Source: CAZGCA01 sp964524145
GTDB taxonomy: Bacteria; Hydrogenedentota; CAZGCA01
NCBI GenBank assembly: GCA_964524145.1
Contig: CAZGCA010000004.1
Coordinates: 1-64,000, forward strand
DNA length: 64,000 nt
Reading direction: 5' to 3'
Shown: in pieces, positions 38,746-47,742 of the stretch
Position numbering within the stretch: the stretch's first letter is position 1
Layout of the letters: each line of letters opens with the position of its first letter
Translations under genes and position numbers: made by a program
Notes under the pieces: generated by a model
The model's input: the letters and a program-made list of their open reading frames with translations, nothing else
What the model was told of the DNA's origin: nothing
The model's database searches: none

Positions 38746-39654
38746 ATGAAAGCTAAGCTAGGTATTAACGCGGGATTTGCGACGAACCGGTACCCCGAGC
38801 CGGACGATTGGGCTCGTATTGTGGGCGAAGAGCTGGGGCTTCACAGCGTCATGTTTGTTGCGGACCTGCTGAGCATGTTCTACCCGGCCGAGATCATCTC
38901 GGAGGAGGTCGAGAAGATCAACGCGCTTAGACAGCAGTACGATTTCTCGATCGATTCGGTGTTCCCCGCGGCGTTCACCCGGGTGAACCACGTCTGCCAT
39001 CCCAACCCCAAAATGCGGGAGCAGTGGGTTCAGTACCTCATGCGGCTGATGCGCACGGGTGCCGCGCTCGGCGCACGGATGGGCGGCGGACATTTCGGCA
39101 TCATGCCCGTGCGCGACTACGAAGACGAATCGCGCCGGGAACAGATGACCCGGATTGCCATCGAGAACTGGCACCGTATCGCGGAAGTCGGCAAGGAGGT
39201 CGGATTCGAGTGTCTCATATTCGAGCCGATGAGTGTGCCTCGCGAGTTCGCTGCCACGATCGACTCGACCCACGAGCTGCTCGACCGGGTGAACCGTGAC
39301 ATCGCCATCCCCATGAAGCTGTGCCTCGACGTCGACCACGGCGACGTCGCGTCGGACGACCCCCGCGACATCGATCCCTACGCCTGGCTGGTCGAGTTTG
39401 CGACGGTCAGCCCGGTAGTGCACATCAAACAGTCAAGCAAGGACAAGTCCGGCCACTGGCCGTTCACTCCCGAGAAGAACGAACGGGGCATCATCACCCC
39501 GGACAAAGTGCTCGCCGCGCTGGATAAAGGCGGTGCCGAGGACGTGACCCTCTGTTTCGAGTTTAGCTGGCGCGAACGGCACCCGGCCGACACCAGCGTT
39601 GTGAGCGACCTCAAACAGTCCGTCGCCCACTGGCGCGAGTACGTCAAGGAGTAG
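38746..39654 (+). CDS. Sugar phosphate isomerase/epimerase-like TIM-barrel protein
   Basis: 302 residues of the AP-endonuclease-2/xylose-isomerase-like superfamily. Strand/ligand segments are MKAKLGINAGFATNRYPEP, GARMGGGHFGIM, ECLIFEPMSVPREF (metal-ligand glutamate), KLCLDVDHGDVAS (aspartate/histidine ligands), VVHIKQSSKDKSGHWPF and LCFEFSWRERHP (final glutamate). All four positions expected for a divalent metal site are present. The substrate is not determinable. The stop TAG lies within the ribosome binding site of the following dehydrogenase, so the genes are coupled: an isomerase followed by two zinc dehydrogenases suggests catabolism of a polyol or unusual sugar. Confidence 0.8.
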   Translation: MKAKLGINAGFATNRYPEPDDWARIVGEELGLHSVMFVADLLSMFYPAEIISEEVEKINALRQQYDFSIDSVFPAAFTRVNHVCHPNPKMREQWVQYLMRLMRTGAALGARMGGGHFGIMPVRDYEDESRREQMTRIAIENWHRIAEVGKEVGFECLIFEPMSVPREFAATIDSTHELLDRVNRDIAIPMKLCLDVDHGDVASDDPRDIDPYAWLVEFATVSPVVHIKQSSKDKSGHWPFTPEKNERGIITPDKVLAALDKGGAEDVTLCFEFSWRERHPADTSVVSDLKQSVAHWREYVKE

Positions 39655-39658
39655 CCGA

Positions 39659-40699
39659 ATGAAGGCGGCAGTGCTCTACGGACCGGAAGACCTGCGCGTC
39701 GAGGAACGACCGCGCCCCGAGCCGGGGCCGGGCGAGGTGCTGGTGCGGGTAGCTGCGTCTGGAATATGCAGTTCCGACGTGCACAGGATTCGCGCGGCCG
39801 ACGTTCCACACCTTCCTGTTGTGCCCGGTCACGAGTTTGCCGGCGTCGTGATCGAGACGGGAGATGACGTAGAAACCGATATCGGCACGAGGGTTGCCGT
39901 GTACCCGCTCCTGTGGTGCGGCTCATGCCCGAGCTGCCGCCGTCAAACCTATGAGTGCTGCGAGCGCTACAGCTACCACGGTTCGCGCACGGATGGCGGC
40001 ATGGCGCAGTTTGTAGTCACGAGAGCAGCCAACGTCGTGCCGCTTCCCCAGGGGGTGAGCGATGAGGAAGGCGCGATGACGGAGCCGGCGGCAGTGGGCC
40101 TTCATGCTCTCAATCGGGCAGAATTGAAGGAAGGCGAAACCGTTGTCGTCATCGGTGCGGGCACAATAGGGTTGGTCGCCGCACAGATAGCCCGAGCACG
40201 GGGTGCAGGTGTTGTGGTGTTGCTCGATGTGTTGAAGGAGAAGCTCGAAATCGCCCGGCAGTTCGGGTTCGAAAAGACCGTCCTGAGCGATGTGCACGAT
40301 GTTGTCGACCGCGTGAAAGGTCTCCTCGGTGGTGAACTGCCGCAGGTCGTCATCGAGGCCGTGGGCCGGCCCGCAACCTACAACCTTGCCGTCGAGATGG
40401 CCGACCGGTCGGCACGGGTTGTGTGGATGGGCAACATCAGCGAAGACCTCACCGTGCCGCAGAACCGCGTGAGTTCGATCCTGCGCAAGCAGCTTTCGAT
40501 CGTCGGCACGTGGAACTCGAACCCGGTCGTTCCGGAAAACGAATGGGCTGCTGTGCATGCAATGGTCGCGAACAAGCAGGTCGATCTCTCCCCGTTGATC
40601 TCGCACCGGATTACACTCGATGACTTGCCCGATGCGATAGCTATGATGGCGGAGAAACGGGAACCGTATGAGAAAGTCATGGTGACGTTTTCGAGTTGA
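39659..40699 (+). CDS. Zinc-dependent alcohol/polyol dehydrogenase (MDR)
   Basis: 346 residues. The catalytic zinc ligands are C37 (GICSSDVHR) and H58/E59 (GHEFAG); the structural zinc site C87-C90-C93-C101 is in CGSCPSCRRQTYECC. The nucleotide-binding GAGTIG lies near residues 165-170. The sequence looks most like sorbitol or galactitol-1-phosphate dehydrogenases. The ATG is four bases after the upstream isomerase stop, with AAGGAG spanning that stop. It oxidises a polyol or sugar alcohol with NAD(P); the substrate is inferred only from the family. Confidence 0.88.
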   Translation: MKAAVLYGPEDLRVEERPRPEPGPGEVLVRVAASGICSSDVHRIRAADVPHLPVVPGHEFAGVVIETGDDVETDIGTRVAVYPLLWCGSCPSCRRQTYECCERYSYHGSRTDGGMAQFVVTRAANVVPLPQGVSDEEGAMTEPAAVGLHALNRAELKEGETVVVIGAGTIGLVAAQIARARGAGVVVLLDVLKEKLEIARQFGFEKTVLSDVHDVVDRVKGLLGGELPQVVIEAVGRPATYNLAVEMADRSARVVWMGNISEDLTVPQNRVSSILRKQLSIVGTWNSNPVVPENEWAAVHAMVANKQVDLSPLISHRITLDDLPDAIAMMAEKREPYEKVMVTFSS

Positions 40700-40709
40700 A
40701 GGAGAAGGA

Positions 40710-41747
40710 ATGAAAGCCGCCGTTCTTGAAGCACTGGGAAAGATTACGGTCAAAGACGTTCCGGACGCGGAGCCCGCACCCGGAGAGGTAAAGCTGCGTG
40801 TGCGTGCGTGCGCCGTCTGCGGAAGCGACGTTCGCATATACCGTCACGGCAACCCGCGCGTCCATCCTCCCGCAATCATCGGTCACGAGGTGGCGGGCGA
40901 CGTGATTGCCGTCGGCAGCGGTGTGGAGAAATTCAACGAGGGCGATAGAGTCGCACTGGGCGCGGACGTACCGTGCGGCAAATGCCACTGGTGCCAGAAC
41001 GGGCTCTGCAATAATTGCTACGAGAACTATGCCATCGGGTACCAGTTTCCCGGCGGGTTTGCCGAAGAGATGATCCTGGACCCGCTTGTAGTTGATCTCG
41101 GCCCTGTGACACCGATTCCGGAAGGTGTTTCATACGAGCAGGCGGCCCTTGCCGAACCGCTCGCGTGCGCGATTAACGGGCTCGAGATGTGCCGGTTGAG
41201 CGTCGGCGACACGTTATGCATCATTGGCACCGGCCCGCTCGGGTGCATGATGATCGAGCTCGGCCGCCATATGGGAGCGACTGAGGTGATTGCGATCCAA
41301 CGCTCGAAGAAGCGGTTGGAGCTCGCCCGCGCATTCGGCGCAGACCACTACGTCTGTTCCGGGGATACAGACCCTGTCGAGGCGGTGCGGGAGATCACCG
41401 ACGGGCTCGGACCTGACGTTGTGGTGACCACCTGCGGGTCCGTCGAGGCGCACGAACAGGCTATCGAGATGGTCGCCAAACGCGGCCGCGTGAACCTGTT
41501 CGGCGGTTTGGGCAAGGGCGCACGCAACCTGAACGTGCCGTCAAATACCATCCACTACAAGGAATGCTGCGTGCTCGGTTCGCACGGGAGCGTACCGCGT
41601 CACCACCGCATCGCCATGGCAATGATCGAGAAGGGCATTGTGGACGTCGCCAGGTGTATCACCCATCGATTCCCGCTGGACGAGATCCAGGCCGCTTTTG
41701 ACGCCGCTGAGAAACATGAGGGTCTTAAGGTGCTGGTCAAGCCGTGA
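40710..41747 (+). CDS. Second zinc-dependent dehydrogenase (MDR)
   Basis: 345 residues, paralogous in fold to the preceding gene. Catalytic zinc ligands are C37 (AVCGSDVR) and H59/E60 (GHEVAG), structural cysteines C89, C92, C95 and C103 in CGKCHWCQNGLCNNC, and the cofactor loop is GTGPLG. It resembles sorbitol/threonine dehydrogenase-type enzymes. AAGGAGAAGG lies directly before the ATG, ten bases after the upstream stop. Two consecutive but diverged dehydrogenases with an isomerase indicate a short catabolic pathway with two oxidation steps or two related substrates. Confidence 0.88.
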   Translation: MKAAVLEALGKITVKDVPDAEPAPGEVKLRVRACAVCGSDVRIYRHGNPRVHPPAIIGHEVAGDVIAVGSGVEKFNEGDRVALGADVPCGKCHWCQNGLCNNCYENYAIGYQFPGGFAEEMILDPLVVDLGPVTPIPEGVSYEQAALAEPLACAINGLEMCRLSVGDTLCIIGTGPLGCMMIELGRHMGATEVIAIQRSKKRLELARAFGADHYVCSGDTDPVEAVREITDGLGPDVVVTTCGSVEAHEQAIEMVAKRGRVNLFGGLGKGARNLNVPSNTIHYKECCVLGSHGSVPRHHRIAMAMIEKGIVDVARCITHRFPLDEIQAAFDAAEKHEGLKVLVKP

Positions 41748-41801
41748 CTCTCAACGTCCTCACCTAGCGAACTTGATGCCGGATCGAGAGTCAAACACCA
41801 G

Positions 41802-42560
41802 TCAGAACGTGAAAAGCTCGATACCCGCCGTGGCGGACACCTCGGCACCGTTCATGTAGCTGGCGCCGTTGCTGACGAGGAAGGAGACGACGCTGGCGAT
41901 CTCCTCCGGGTCGGCCATCCGCCGAATGGGCGTCGCCTTGACGATCCGTTCGCGCATCTTCTCCGGTATTCCCGCTGCGGCCCCCGTGTTGACCAAGCCA
42001 GGGATGACGGCGTTCGCGGTTACATTGTCGCGGGCGTGCTCGAGAGCGATTGTTTTCGCAAGACCGATCAGCCCGGCTTTCGAGGCGGAATAGCTGCACT
42101 GACCGTAGCCGCCCATGGTGCCGGCAGCCGACGAGATGTTGATTATGCGACCCCAGTTCCGCTCGACCATTCCCGGCAGAACCTGCTTGATACAGTAGAA
42201 CGCGCCGGAAAGGTTGATTCTGAGCTCGTTGTCCCAGTCCTCCATCGGCATCTTGACGACGGTGTTGACGTTCGTGGTGATTGCCGCGTTGTTCACGAGG
42301 ATGTCTACCCGGCCAAGCTCATCGTTGAGTTGTTGGAACACCCGCACGACAGCTTCTTTGTCCGAAACGTCGAGCTCCGCAGCCCAGGCGCGGACAGAAT
42401 GTTCCGCTGCAATCGCTTCAGCGGTCGCTTGCGCACCCTCACCGTTGATGTCCAGGATGGCCACGTCCGCCCCGCCCCCAGCCAACGCTTGGGCGATGGC
42501 GCAGCCTATGCCTCGGGCGCTTCCTGTAACTGCCGCAATCTTAGCTGAGTGATCGATCAT
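41802..42560 (-). CDS. Short-chain dehydrogenase/reductase (FabG-like)
   Basis: 252 residues of classical SDR type: cofactor loop VTGSARGIG (residues 11-19), DVSD, NNAAIT, catalytic serine in NISSAAG and the YxxxK pair Y157/K161 in YSASKAG. The C-terminal SNGASYMNGAEVSATAGI is usual for the family. It reduces a 3-oxoacyl thioester or a sugar/ketone; the sequence cannot decide. GGGAGG precedes the ATG. It lies 62 bases downstream of an acyl-CoA dehydrogenase on the same strand, so involvement in acyl-CoA metabolism is possible. Confidence 0.88.
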   Translation of the reverse strand: MIDHSAKIAAVTGSARGIGCAIAQALAGGGADVAILDINGEGAQATAEAIAAEHSVRAWAAELDVSDKEAVVRVFQQLNDELGRVDILVNNAAITTNVNTVVKMPMEDWDNELRINLSGAFYCIKQVLPGMVERNWGRIINISSAAGTMGGYGQCSYSASKAGLIGLAKTIALEHARDNVTANAVIPGLVNTGAAAGIPEKMRERIVKATPIRRMADPEEIASVVSFLVSNGASYMNGAEVSATAGIELFTF

Positions 42561-42622
42561 GCTGCCGACCTCCCTTCTCTGCCGGTTGCCGGTTTATCGC
42601 AATCAAACGTGTCACTTCTCAG

Positions 42623-43771
42623 CTAGGGTAGACCGAGCTGCCGCGCGATCACCATCTTCTGGATATTCGATGTCCCTTCCACGATGGTGAGCGCTTTCGC
42701 GTCCCGGTAGAAACGCGCCACCGGGACCTCTTCCATGAACCCCATCCCGCCAAAGATGTCGCACGCGTCAACGGCCGCGCGCTGGGCCGTCTCCGCCACA
42801 AACAGCTTGACCATGGACGCGTCTTTCGGCGTCATTTGTCCGGCCTCAAACGCGCGGACCACCTGGTACACCATCAGACGCGATGCAGTGACCTGTGTGG
42901 CCATCTCGGCGATCTTGTGCCGTATCGCCTGGAATGTGCCTATCGGAGCCCCAAACGCCGAGCGGTCGTTGGCGTACCGGATGCACTCGTCGAGGCAGCC
43001 TTGGGCCAACCCGAGCGCGGCGGCCGCGACTATGACTCGTCCAATCCCCAGCTTGGCAAGCGCCTCGCGCAACCCGCTTCCGCGCACACCCACCAGGTTG
43101 CTTTCAGGCACGCGGCAGTCGTCAAACAACAGCTCGTGGGTATCGGACGATTTCCAGCCGATCTTATGTTCAGCAGGCGAGACCGTCAGACCGGGAGTAC
43201 CGCTCGGCACGAGAATACACGAGAATTCCTTTCGTCCGTCCGGACGTTCGCCGCTGACACAGAAGACAACGACGCACAAGGTAATATCGGTACCGGAGTT
43301 GGTTATGAACGCCTTGCTGCCGTTAAGCACCCACTCCCCGCCGACCAACTCGGCCTTGGTGCGCATGCTCTGCGTGTCAGACCCGCAATCGGGTTCCGTC
43401 AGGCCGAACGCCGCGATATGAGTGCCGCGGACCAGCGGCTCCATCCACCGGCGCTTCTGTTCCTCGGTACCGAGTTGGTTGAGGAGATGGGCCACGTCCG
43501 CCGTCACCATGATCGACGTTGCAAACGCTGAATCGACACGGCAAAACTCCTCCACCGCCAGCACAAAGGACAGCCAGCTCGCGCCGACCCCGCCGTACTC
43601 TTCCGGAAACGGCGCGCCCGTGAAACCCAGCTCCCCGCAGCTGCGGTAAAGTTCGTACGGAAACACGCCCGCGGCCTCGCGTTCAGCAGCACCGGGCCGC
43701 AGCTCTTTATCGGCAAACTGCCGGGCAGTGTTCCGGATAGCTATCTCGGTCTCAGTGAGCGGGAAATACAA
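42623..43771 (-). CDS. Acyl-CoA dehydrogenase
   Basis: 382 residues, the normal length for the family. FAD- and substrate-binding segments are visible: AAFGLTEPDCGSDTQSMRT, GSKAFITNSGTDIT, MGFMEEVPVARFYRDAK and the catalytic-glutamate region VEGTSNIQKMVIARQLG. The start is TTG at 43771, with AGGAG about ten bases upstream; no ATG or GTG fits better. It oxidises acyl-CoA to enoyl-CoA with electron transfer to ETF, for which no gene lies in this window. It is the first gene of a two-gene unit with the SDR gene and has a near-consensus promoter. Confidence 0.93.
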   Translation of the reverse strand: MYFPLTETEIAIRNTARQFADKELRPGAAEREAAGVFPYELYRSCGELGFTGAPFPEEYGGVGASWLSFVLAVEEFCRVDSAFATSIMVTADVAHLLNQLGTEEQKRRWMEPLVRGTHIAAFGLTEPDCGSDTQSMRTKAELVGGEWVLNGSKAFITNSGTDITLCVVVFCVSGERPDGRKEFSCILVPSGTPGLTVSPAEHKIGWKSSDTHELLFDDCRVPESNLVGVRGSGLREALAKLGIGRVIVAAAALGLAQGCLDECIRYANDRSAFGAPIGTFQAIRHKIAEMATQVTASRLMVYQVVRAFEAGQMTPKDASMVKLFVAETAQRAAVDACDIFGGMGFMEEVPVARFYRDAKALTIVEGTSNIQKMVIARQLGLP

Positions 43772-43828
43772 TGTACTTGCTCTCCTCTTGTCTTCATCCT
43801 GGAGATTTACGAAAGCAATGCAGGAGCG

Positions 43829-43857
43829 ATTGTAGTGTGTCTAAGGTACAGAGTCAA
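43829..43857 (-). promoter_or_regulatory. Promoter for the acyl-CoA dehydrogenase gene
   Basis: Reverse strand TTGACT (43852-43857) and TACAAT (43829-43834), 17-base spacer, a near-consensus sigma-70-type promoter. Start near 43822, leader about 50 bases. Confidence 0.78.
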
Positions 43858-44021
43858 CATGTATTCCCGAATGCTTCTGTGCTGGAGCCGTTCTTTGGGT
43901 GCAGTACGCGTTGTGGCAAGCACGACGCTTGACATCGGAGAAAGATACTGGTCAAATAAAGAAAGGTTGGAGACTGGACTGTCGCGGGGGTTTACTACGT
44001 TAGGATCCAGAACCGGAAGAT

Positions 44022-46244
44022 ATGGCCAACTCGTCGGAAGAAGAAGGGATCACGCCGGAGCCGGCAACGGACGACACCGCCGACTCGCGGGCTTACGCCG
44101 AACCGAGTCAGAGAGAAACCGGCGTTAAGCGGTTCATCGGCAAGCTCGTCAAGGCGAGGAAAGACCTGTCCTTCTACCCGAAAGGCAACCCCGCCGTGCA
44201 AGCCTCGTTGGAGGAGTGTGAGCGAAGCCAGTCGGAGGCTATAGGCCGTCACGGCGCTCAGGCGCTGATAGTAAGCAGAGACCAGTTTTATCTTGACGAC
44301 CGCGCGCTGTTCGACCCGGACGCTCCCGAACGCAGGTTTGCTGCGGAACTGTTCGGGCTGGGTGTTCGCCGCATCTCTTTCACGGGGGAGGCCACGGCGT
44401 CGGAGTTTCAGGAGTTCATGAGCCTGCTCCTGGAGGCTCGCGACGATCCTGCATTGTTCAAGTCCGCACTCAGCGCTCCGCGCGAGGAATCTATCACAGG
44501 CATCTTGTTGGATGAGATATCCGATCTCGAGGTCGCTGACGAATCGTCTCTGACCGACGAGATAGACCTGGCGCTCGAGGGCGTAGATGTCGATGCGGAG
44601 GCCCCTCTCGATACCGAGAAGGTTGCGACAGACTTGTACGTGCGCATCCTGCCCGAGAAGCTGAAACCGGAACAGATCGCGGAACTCATGGAGCGACCCG
44701 TGCGGATTAGAACGGCGTTCGAGCGGCTCGCACGTGCCGGGGAGAAAGCCGGGGCGGGTGCAGTCGCGGTCGAGGTGGCCTCGCGCGTGCTCGACGAGAT
44801 AGCGAGCACAATTGCCGAGGCGCCATTGAAGGACCAGGACCCGCTCTTTCGGGCGGCATCGGAGCTCCTGCTTGAGATAGAGGAGCCGTTGCGCACCAAG
44901 CTGTTGTTAGAAAAGGTTTTGCCGAACGTAACGAGCGACAATTGTGAGGGTGCGCTGATGCGCTCGCTTAATGACGAGGAACTGGTCGGGATGTTGTCAA
45001 CACGTCTGACTGTCCACAAGGGAGTGGCACCTGTTGCGGCCAAGGCGTTCCGCAACCTGGGCCTGTCTCTGCCGAGACGCGAGTCAGTTCTCGAGTTGCT
45101 ACGGGAGGGAACCGAACAAGGCGGGCCGGAAGCACAGCGCTACGCCGAGCTTTTCGACTCCTTGAGCGACGCTGCCGGGGTTGATGTATCGGCGGACACT
45201 TCGGACCCCGGCGTGGAGGTCGACCTGCGGGAGGTGATACCTTCCGGAGAGGCTTTGCAGCTCACGCAGGAAGAACGAACTCGGCTCGACGAGAACGTCA
45301 AGAGTTCGGGCGTAATGACCAACGTTGAGAACATGCCGGCAGTGTTCGACCTTTTCCGCCTTGTAGCGGATGCGGACCATTGTCGCAGTCTGCTCGGCTC
45401 CCTCGAGACACTGAGAAAAGACGCCATCGAGCAGGGAAAACTGGATGTAGCGATCAAGGTGGCAGAAGGATATGCGTCTCAGAGACAGGAACGCGACCTC
45501 AGCGCCACCAAACGTGAGATTATCGAGGACGCGTGGGGAAGCGCGGCAGGCGAAGAAACGATACGCCTGCTTGCACAAATGTCTCTTCGCTTTGAGCGTG
45601 GCTCGCCTGAGTACGCTCTGATCCTCGAGTACCTGCACACGGTGGTCGATCGAGCGTACCACGTGTTGCTCAGGCGGCTTGAAGAGGAGGAAGACAAGTC
45701 TTTGAGGCTGGCCATTCGCGGCCTGGTAATCGCTCTGGGCAGGGCCAATCTGGACGCGCTCAAAGGGCGCATGGTGCACAAGCAGTGGTATGTAGCCCGC
45801 AACGTCGTGGGAATCCTGGGCGAGATAGGGGGCGAGGACGTCGTACAGGCGTTGGCGGAAGCGTTGTCTCACGAGGAACCGCGCGTGCGCAGAGAGGTGC
45901 TGAACGCGCTCGGAAAGATCGGGGCTGCCAAGTGCGCGGACGTCCTGGTGCGCGCGCTCGATGACACGGACGACGACGTCGCATTATGCGCCGCGAGATG
46001 GCTAACCTCACTCGGAACCGAGGCTCCTCTCGACTCGCTTATTCCCATTGTCCGGTCCCGCAGGTTCAGACGTATAGATTTCAACACTGTGCTGCTAGCC
46101 GTTCAAACCGTTGCGCAAAAGGATGAGCCGGAGGCGGTCGGTTTTCTGAAAAAGACGGCCCGCAAGCGTCTCGGCTCTCTTTTCGGGTCGGGCAAACGAC
46201 TTGCGGATTGTGCCGCAAAGGCGTTGCGTGACAGATATGGCTGA
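44022..46244 (+). CDS. HEAT-repeat protein with YP-type N-terminal domain
   Basis: 740 residues, no signal peptide or membrane helix. After an acidic start, residues 35-140 form a domain (KARKDLSFYPKGNPAVQASL, DQFYLDDRALFD, GVRRISFTGEATASEFQEFM) that also begins the HD-GYP protein downstream. The middle part is helical and acidic. Residues 600-740 contain HEAT/PBS-type repeats (VVGILGEIGGEDVVQALAEA, VRREVLNALGKIG). Such repeats make protein-protein contacts, so a scaffold or regulatory role is likely. It lies 68 bases upstream of the HD-GYP gene and is probably its partner. A weak TTGACA at 43929 may belong to its promoter. Confidence 0.7.
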   Translation: MANSSEEEGITPEPATDDTADSRAYAEPSQRETGVKRFIGKLVKARKDLSFYPKGNPAVQASLEECERSQSEAIGRHGAQALIVSRDQFYLDDRALFDPDAPERRFAAELFGLGVRRISFTGEATASEFQEFMSLLLEARDDPALFKSALSAPREESITGILLDEISDLEVADESSLTDEIDLALEGVDVDAEAPLDTEKVATDLYVRILPEKLKPEQIAELMERPVRIRTAFERLARAGEKAGAGAVAVEVASRVLDEIASTIAEAPLKDQDPLFRAASELLLEIEEPLRTKLLLEKVLPNVTSDNCEGALMRSLNDEELVGMLSTRLTVHKGVAPVAAKAFRNLGLSLPRRESVLELLREGTEQGGPEAQRYAELFDSLSDAAGVDVSADTSDPGVEVDLREVIPSGEALQLTQEERTRLDENVKSSGVMTNVENMPAVFDLFRLVADADHCRSLLGSLETLRKDAIEQGKLDVAIKVAEGYASQRQERDLSATKREIIEDAWGSAAGEETIRLLAQMSLRFERGSPEYALILEYLHTVVDRAYHVLLRRLEEEEDKSLRLAIRGLVIALGRANLDALKGRMVHKQWYVARNVVGILGEIGGEDVVQALAEALSHEEPRVRREVLNALGKIGAAKCADVLVRALDDTDDDVALCAARWLTSLGTEAPLDSLIPIVRSRRFRRIDFNTVLLAVQTVAQKDEPEAVGFLKKTARKRLGSLFGSGKRLADCAAKALRDRYG

Positions 46245-46312
46245 GAACCCCCGTGTGCGTCGCGACGGCGGCCGTTGCTGTCGCAAACCAACCATGAGGC
46301 AGAGGCGCCATT

Positions 46313-47683
46313 ATGGCGACGGACAATAGAGAGAACCTTGCAAAGACGGCCGAAGAGGTTATCCGCCTGATAGAGGTAGCACGCAAACAGGCGAAGATAT
46401 ACCCGCCGCATCATCCGTCCGTAAAGGACATCGTCCTGAAACTCGTGCAGGTTATGGAAGAACTGTTGGCGCCACGCTCTGTTGTATCGTTTAACATCGC
46501 GCAAAAGGAGCTTTTCCTTGACGAGATTCCGTTGCCAGACGCGAGCCTGACACACAACGAGTTTGTCGAGTTGTGCGTCTCGAAAACTATAAGCAGTCTT
46601 ACGTTCCGAACCGGCCTCACGAGCGACGAAATGACAGCACTCGTAGAGCTCCTGAACGACCCCCCCCCGGAGGACGGTGCCGAGGGTGATTCGAGCTTCC
46701 GGAAGAAGCTGGCCGAAAAGGGTGTCGAGCACATTGAAGTCGGCGTGTTGGTCTCGTCGGCGGATCTCGTTGGCGGCCGAGGCCCGAGTGACGGCTCAGC
46801 GGCCGAGCAAGAAGCGCGAAACACCCGGGACGAGGCGCTCGAAATTGTCTGGCACACGTGTCAAGATCTGCTTGCGGGGAGGACTCTCGACTACGGCAAC
46901 GTTGAGATGACGGTGAAAGGGATGGTCCGCGGGCTGCTCGCCGACCGGAGCGTCTACAAGGGACTGGCTGCTGTCAAGGACTACCACAACTACACGTTCA
47001 ACCACATGGTAAACGTGGCGATCCTGTCACTGCTCGTCGGGACCGAATTGGGGCTCAGCACCGATCAGCTTGACGCACTTGGAGTCGCAGCGCTCCTTCA
47101 CGACGTCGGCAAGCTGGACATTCCGGTGGATCTGCTCAGCAAACCGGGCAAGCTCACGGACGATGAGTGGGGAACAATGCGCCAACATCCTGTTGAGGGC
47201 GCTCGCGTCCTGCTCGAACAATGCGGGTACGAGAACATCGGTGTTACGGTCGCGCTCGAACACCACGCGCGCTACGACCTGTCCGGGTACCCCACGATCG
47301 CGCCGAACAGGCCCCTCCATCTTTTCAGCCGCATAGTGGGCGTGTGCGATGTGTACGACGCGCTGACCTCCGACCGCAGCTACCGAAGAGGGATAATGCC
47401 CGACAAGGCTGCCGCTATCATCATGTCGGGCAGCAGCAAGGACTTCGATCCGGCGCTGGCGAAGCTTTTCATCCAATCAGCAGAGGTGTACCCTCTCGAC
47501 TGCGTGGTTGTGCTCACGAACGGCGAACCGGCCGTCGTGCACGAACAGAACCCCGGCGATCCTGTGAGACCAAAGGTCCGCCTGACACGGAGCGGCGACG
47601 AGATACTCGACCTTCGCGAAACCGATATAGGGATCAGCAAATGCATCGGCACCGCGGCGGGAACAACAAACAGCCAAGAGTGA
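46313..47683 (+). CDS. HD-GYP-type phosphohydrolase with shared N-terminal domain
   Basis: 456 residues. The N-terminal domain (VARKQAKIYPPHHPSVKD, KELFLDEIPLPDAS, SLTFRTGLTSDEM) matches that of the preceding HEAT protein. The catalytic domain holds the HD motif LLHDVGKLDIPVDLL, the HP of MRQHPVEGA, paired histidines in EHHARYDLSGYP and VGVCDVYDALTSDRSYRRG. In canonical HD-GYP enzymes the region reads HHExxDGxGYP; here the glutamate is alanine and the first glycine is leucine. The metal-ligand histidines and aspartates are kept, so activity (cyclic-di-GMP hydrolysis in known members) is possible but not assured. GAGG precedes the ATG. Confidence 0.85.
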   Translation: MATDNRENLAKTAEEVIRLIEVARKQAKIYPPHHPSVKDIVLKLVQVMEELLAPRSVVSFNIAQKELFLDEIPLPDASLTHNEFVELCVSKTISSLTFRTGLTSDEMTALVELLNDPPPEDGAEGDSSFRKKLAEKGVEHIEVGVLVSSADLVGGRGPSDGSAAEQEARNTRDEALEIVWHTCQDLLAGRTLDYGNVEMTVKGMVRGLLADRSVYKGLAAVKDYHNYTFNHMVNVAILSLLVGTELGLSTDQLDALGVAALLHDVGKLDIPVDLLSKPGKLTDDEWGTMRQHPVEGARVLLEQCGYENIGVTVALEHHARYDLSGYPTIAPNRPLHLFSRIVGVCDVYDALTSDRSYRRGIMPDKAAAIIMSGSSKDFDPALAKLFIQSAEVYPLDCVVVLTNGEPAVVHEQNPGDPVRPKVRLTRSGDEILDLRETDIGISKCIGTAAGTTNSQE

Positions 47684-47742
47684 GGTCAACCGAACCCGCG
47701 TCAAACCGGTACCAGTTCGGGATGTGAACCTTGAGCGGCAGT

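Noticed and set aside
38549..38749. MSNHLHWVVV-like peptide recalling the HxH motif of REP-associated tyrosine transposases
   Set aside because: Only about ten residues fit and the following sequence does not continue the family; the catalytic tyrosine is not found.
43929..43957. TTGACA with a 17-base spacer to TCAAAT upstream of the HEAT-repeat gene
   Set aside because: The -10 box is too poor to list as a promoter on sequence alone.
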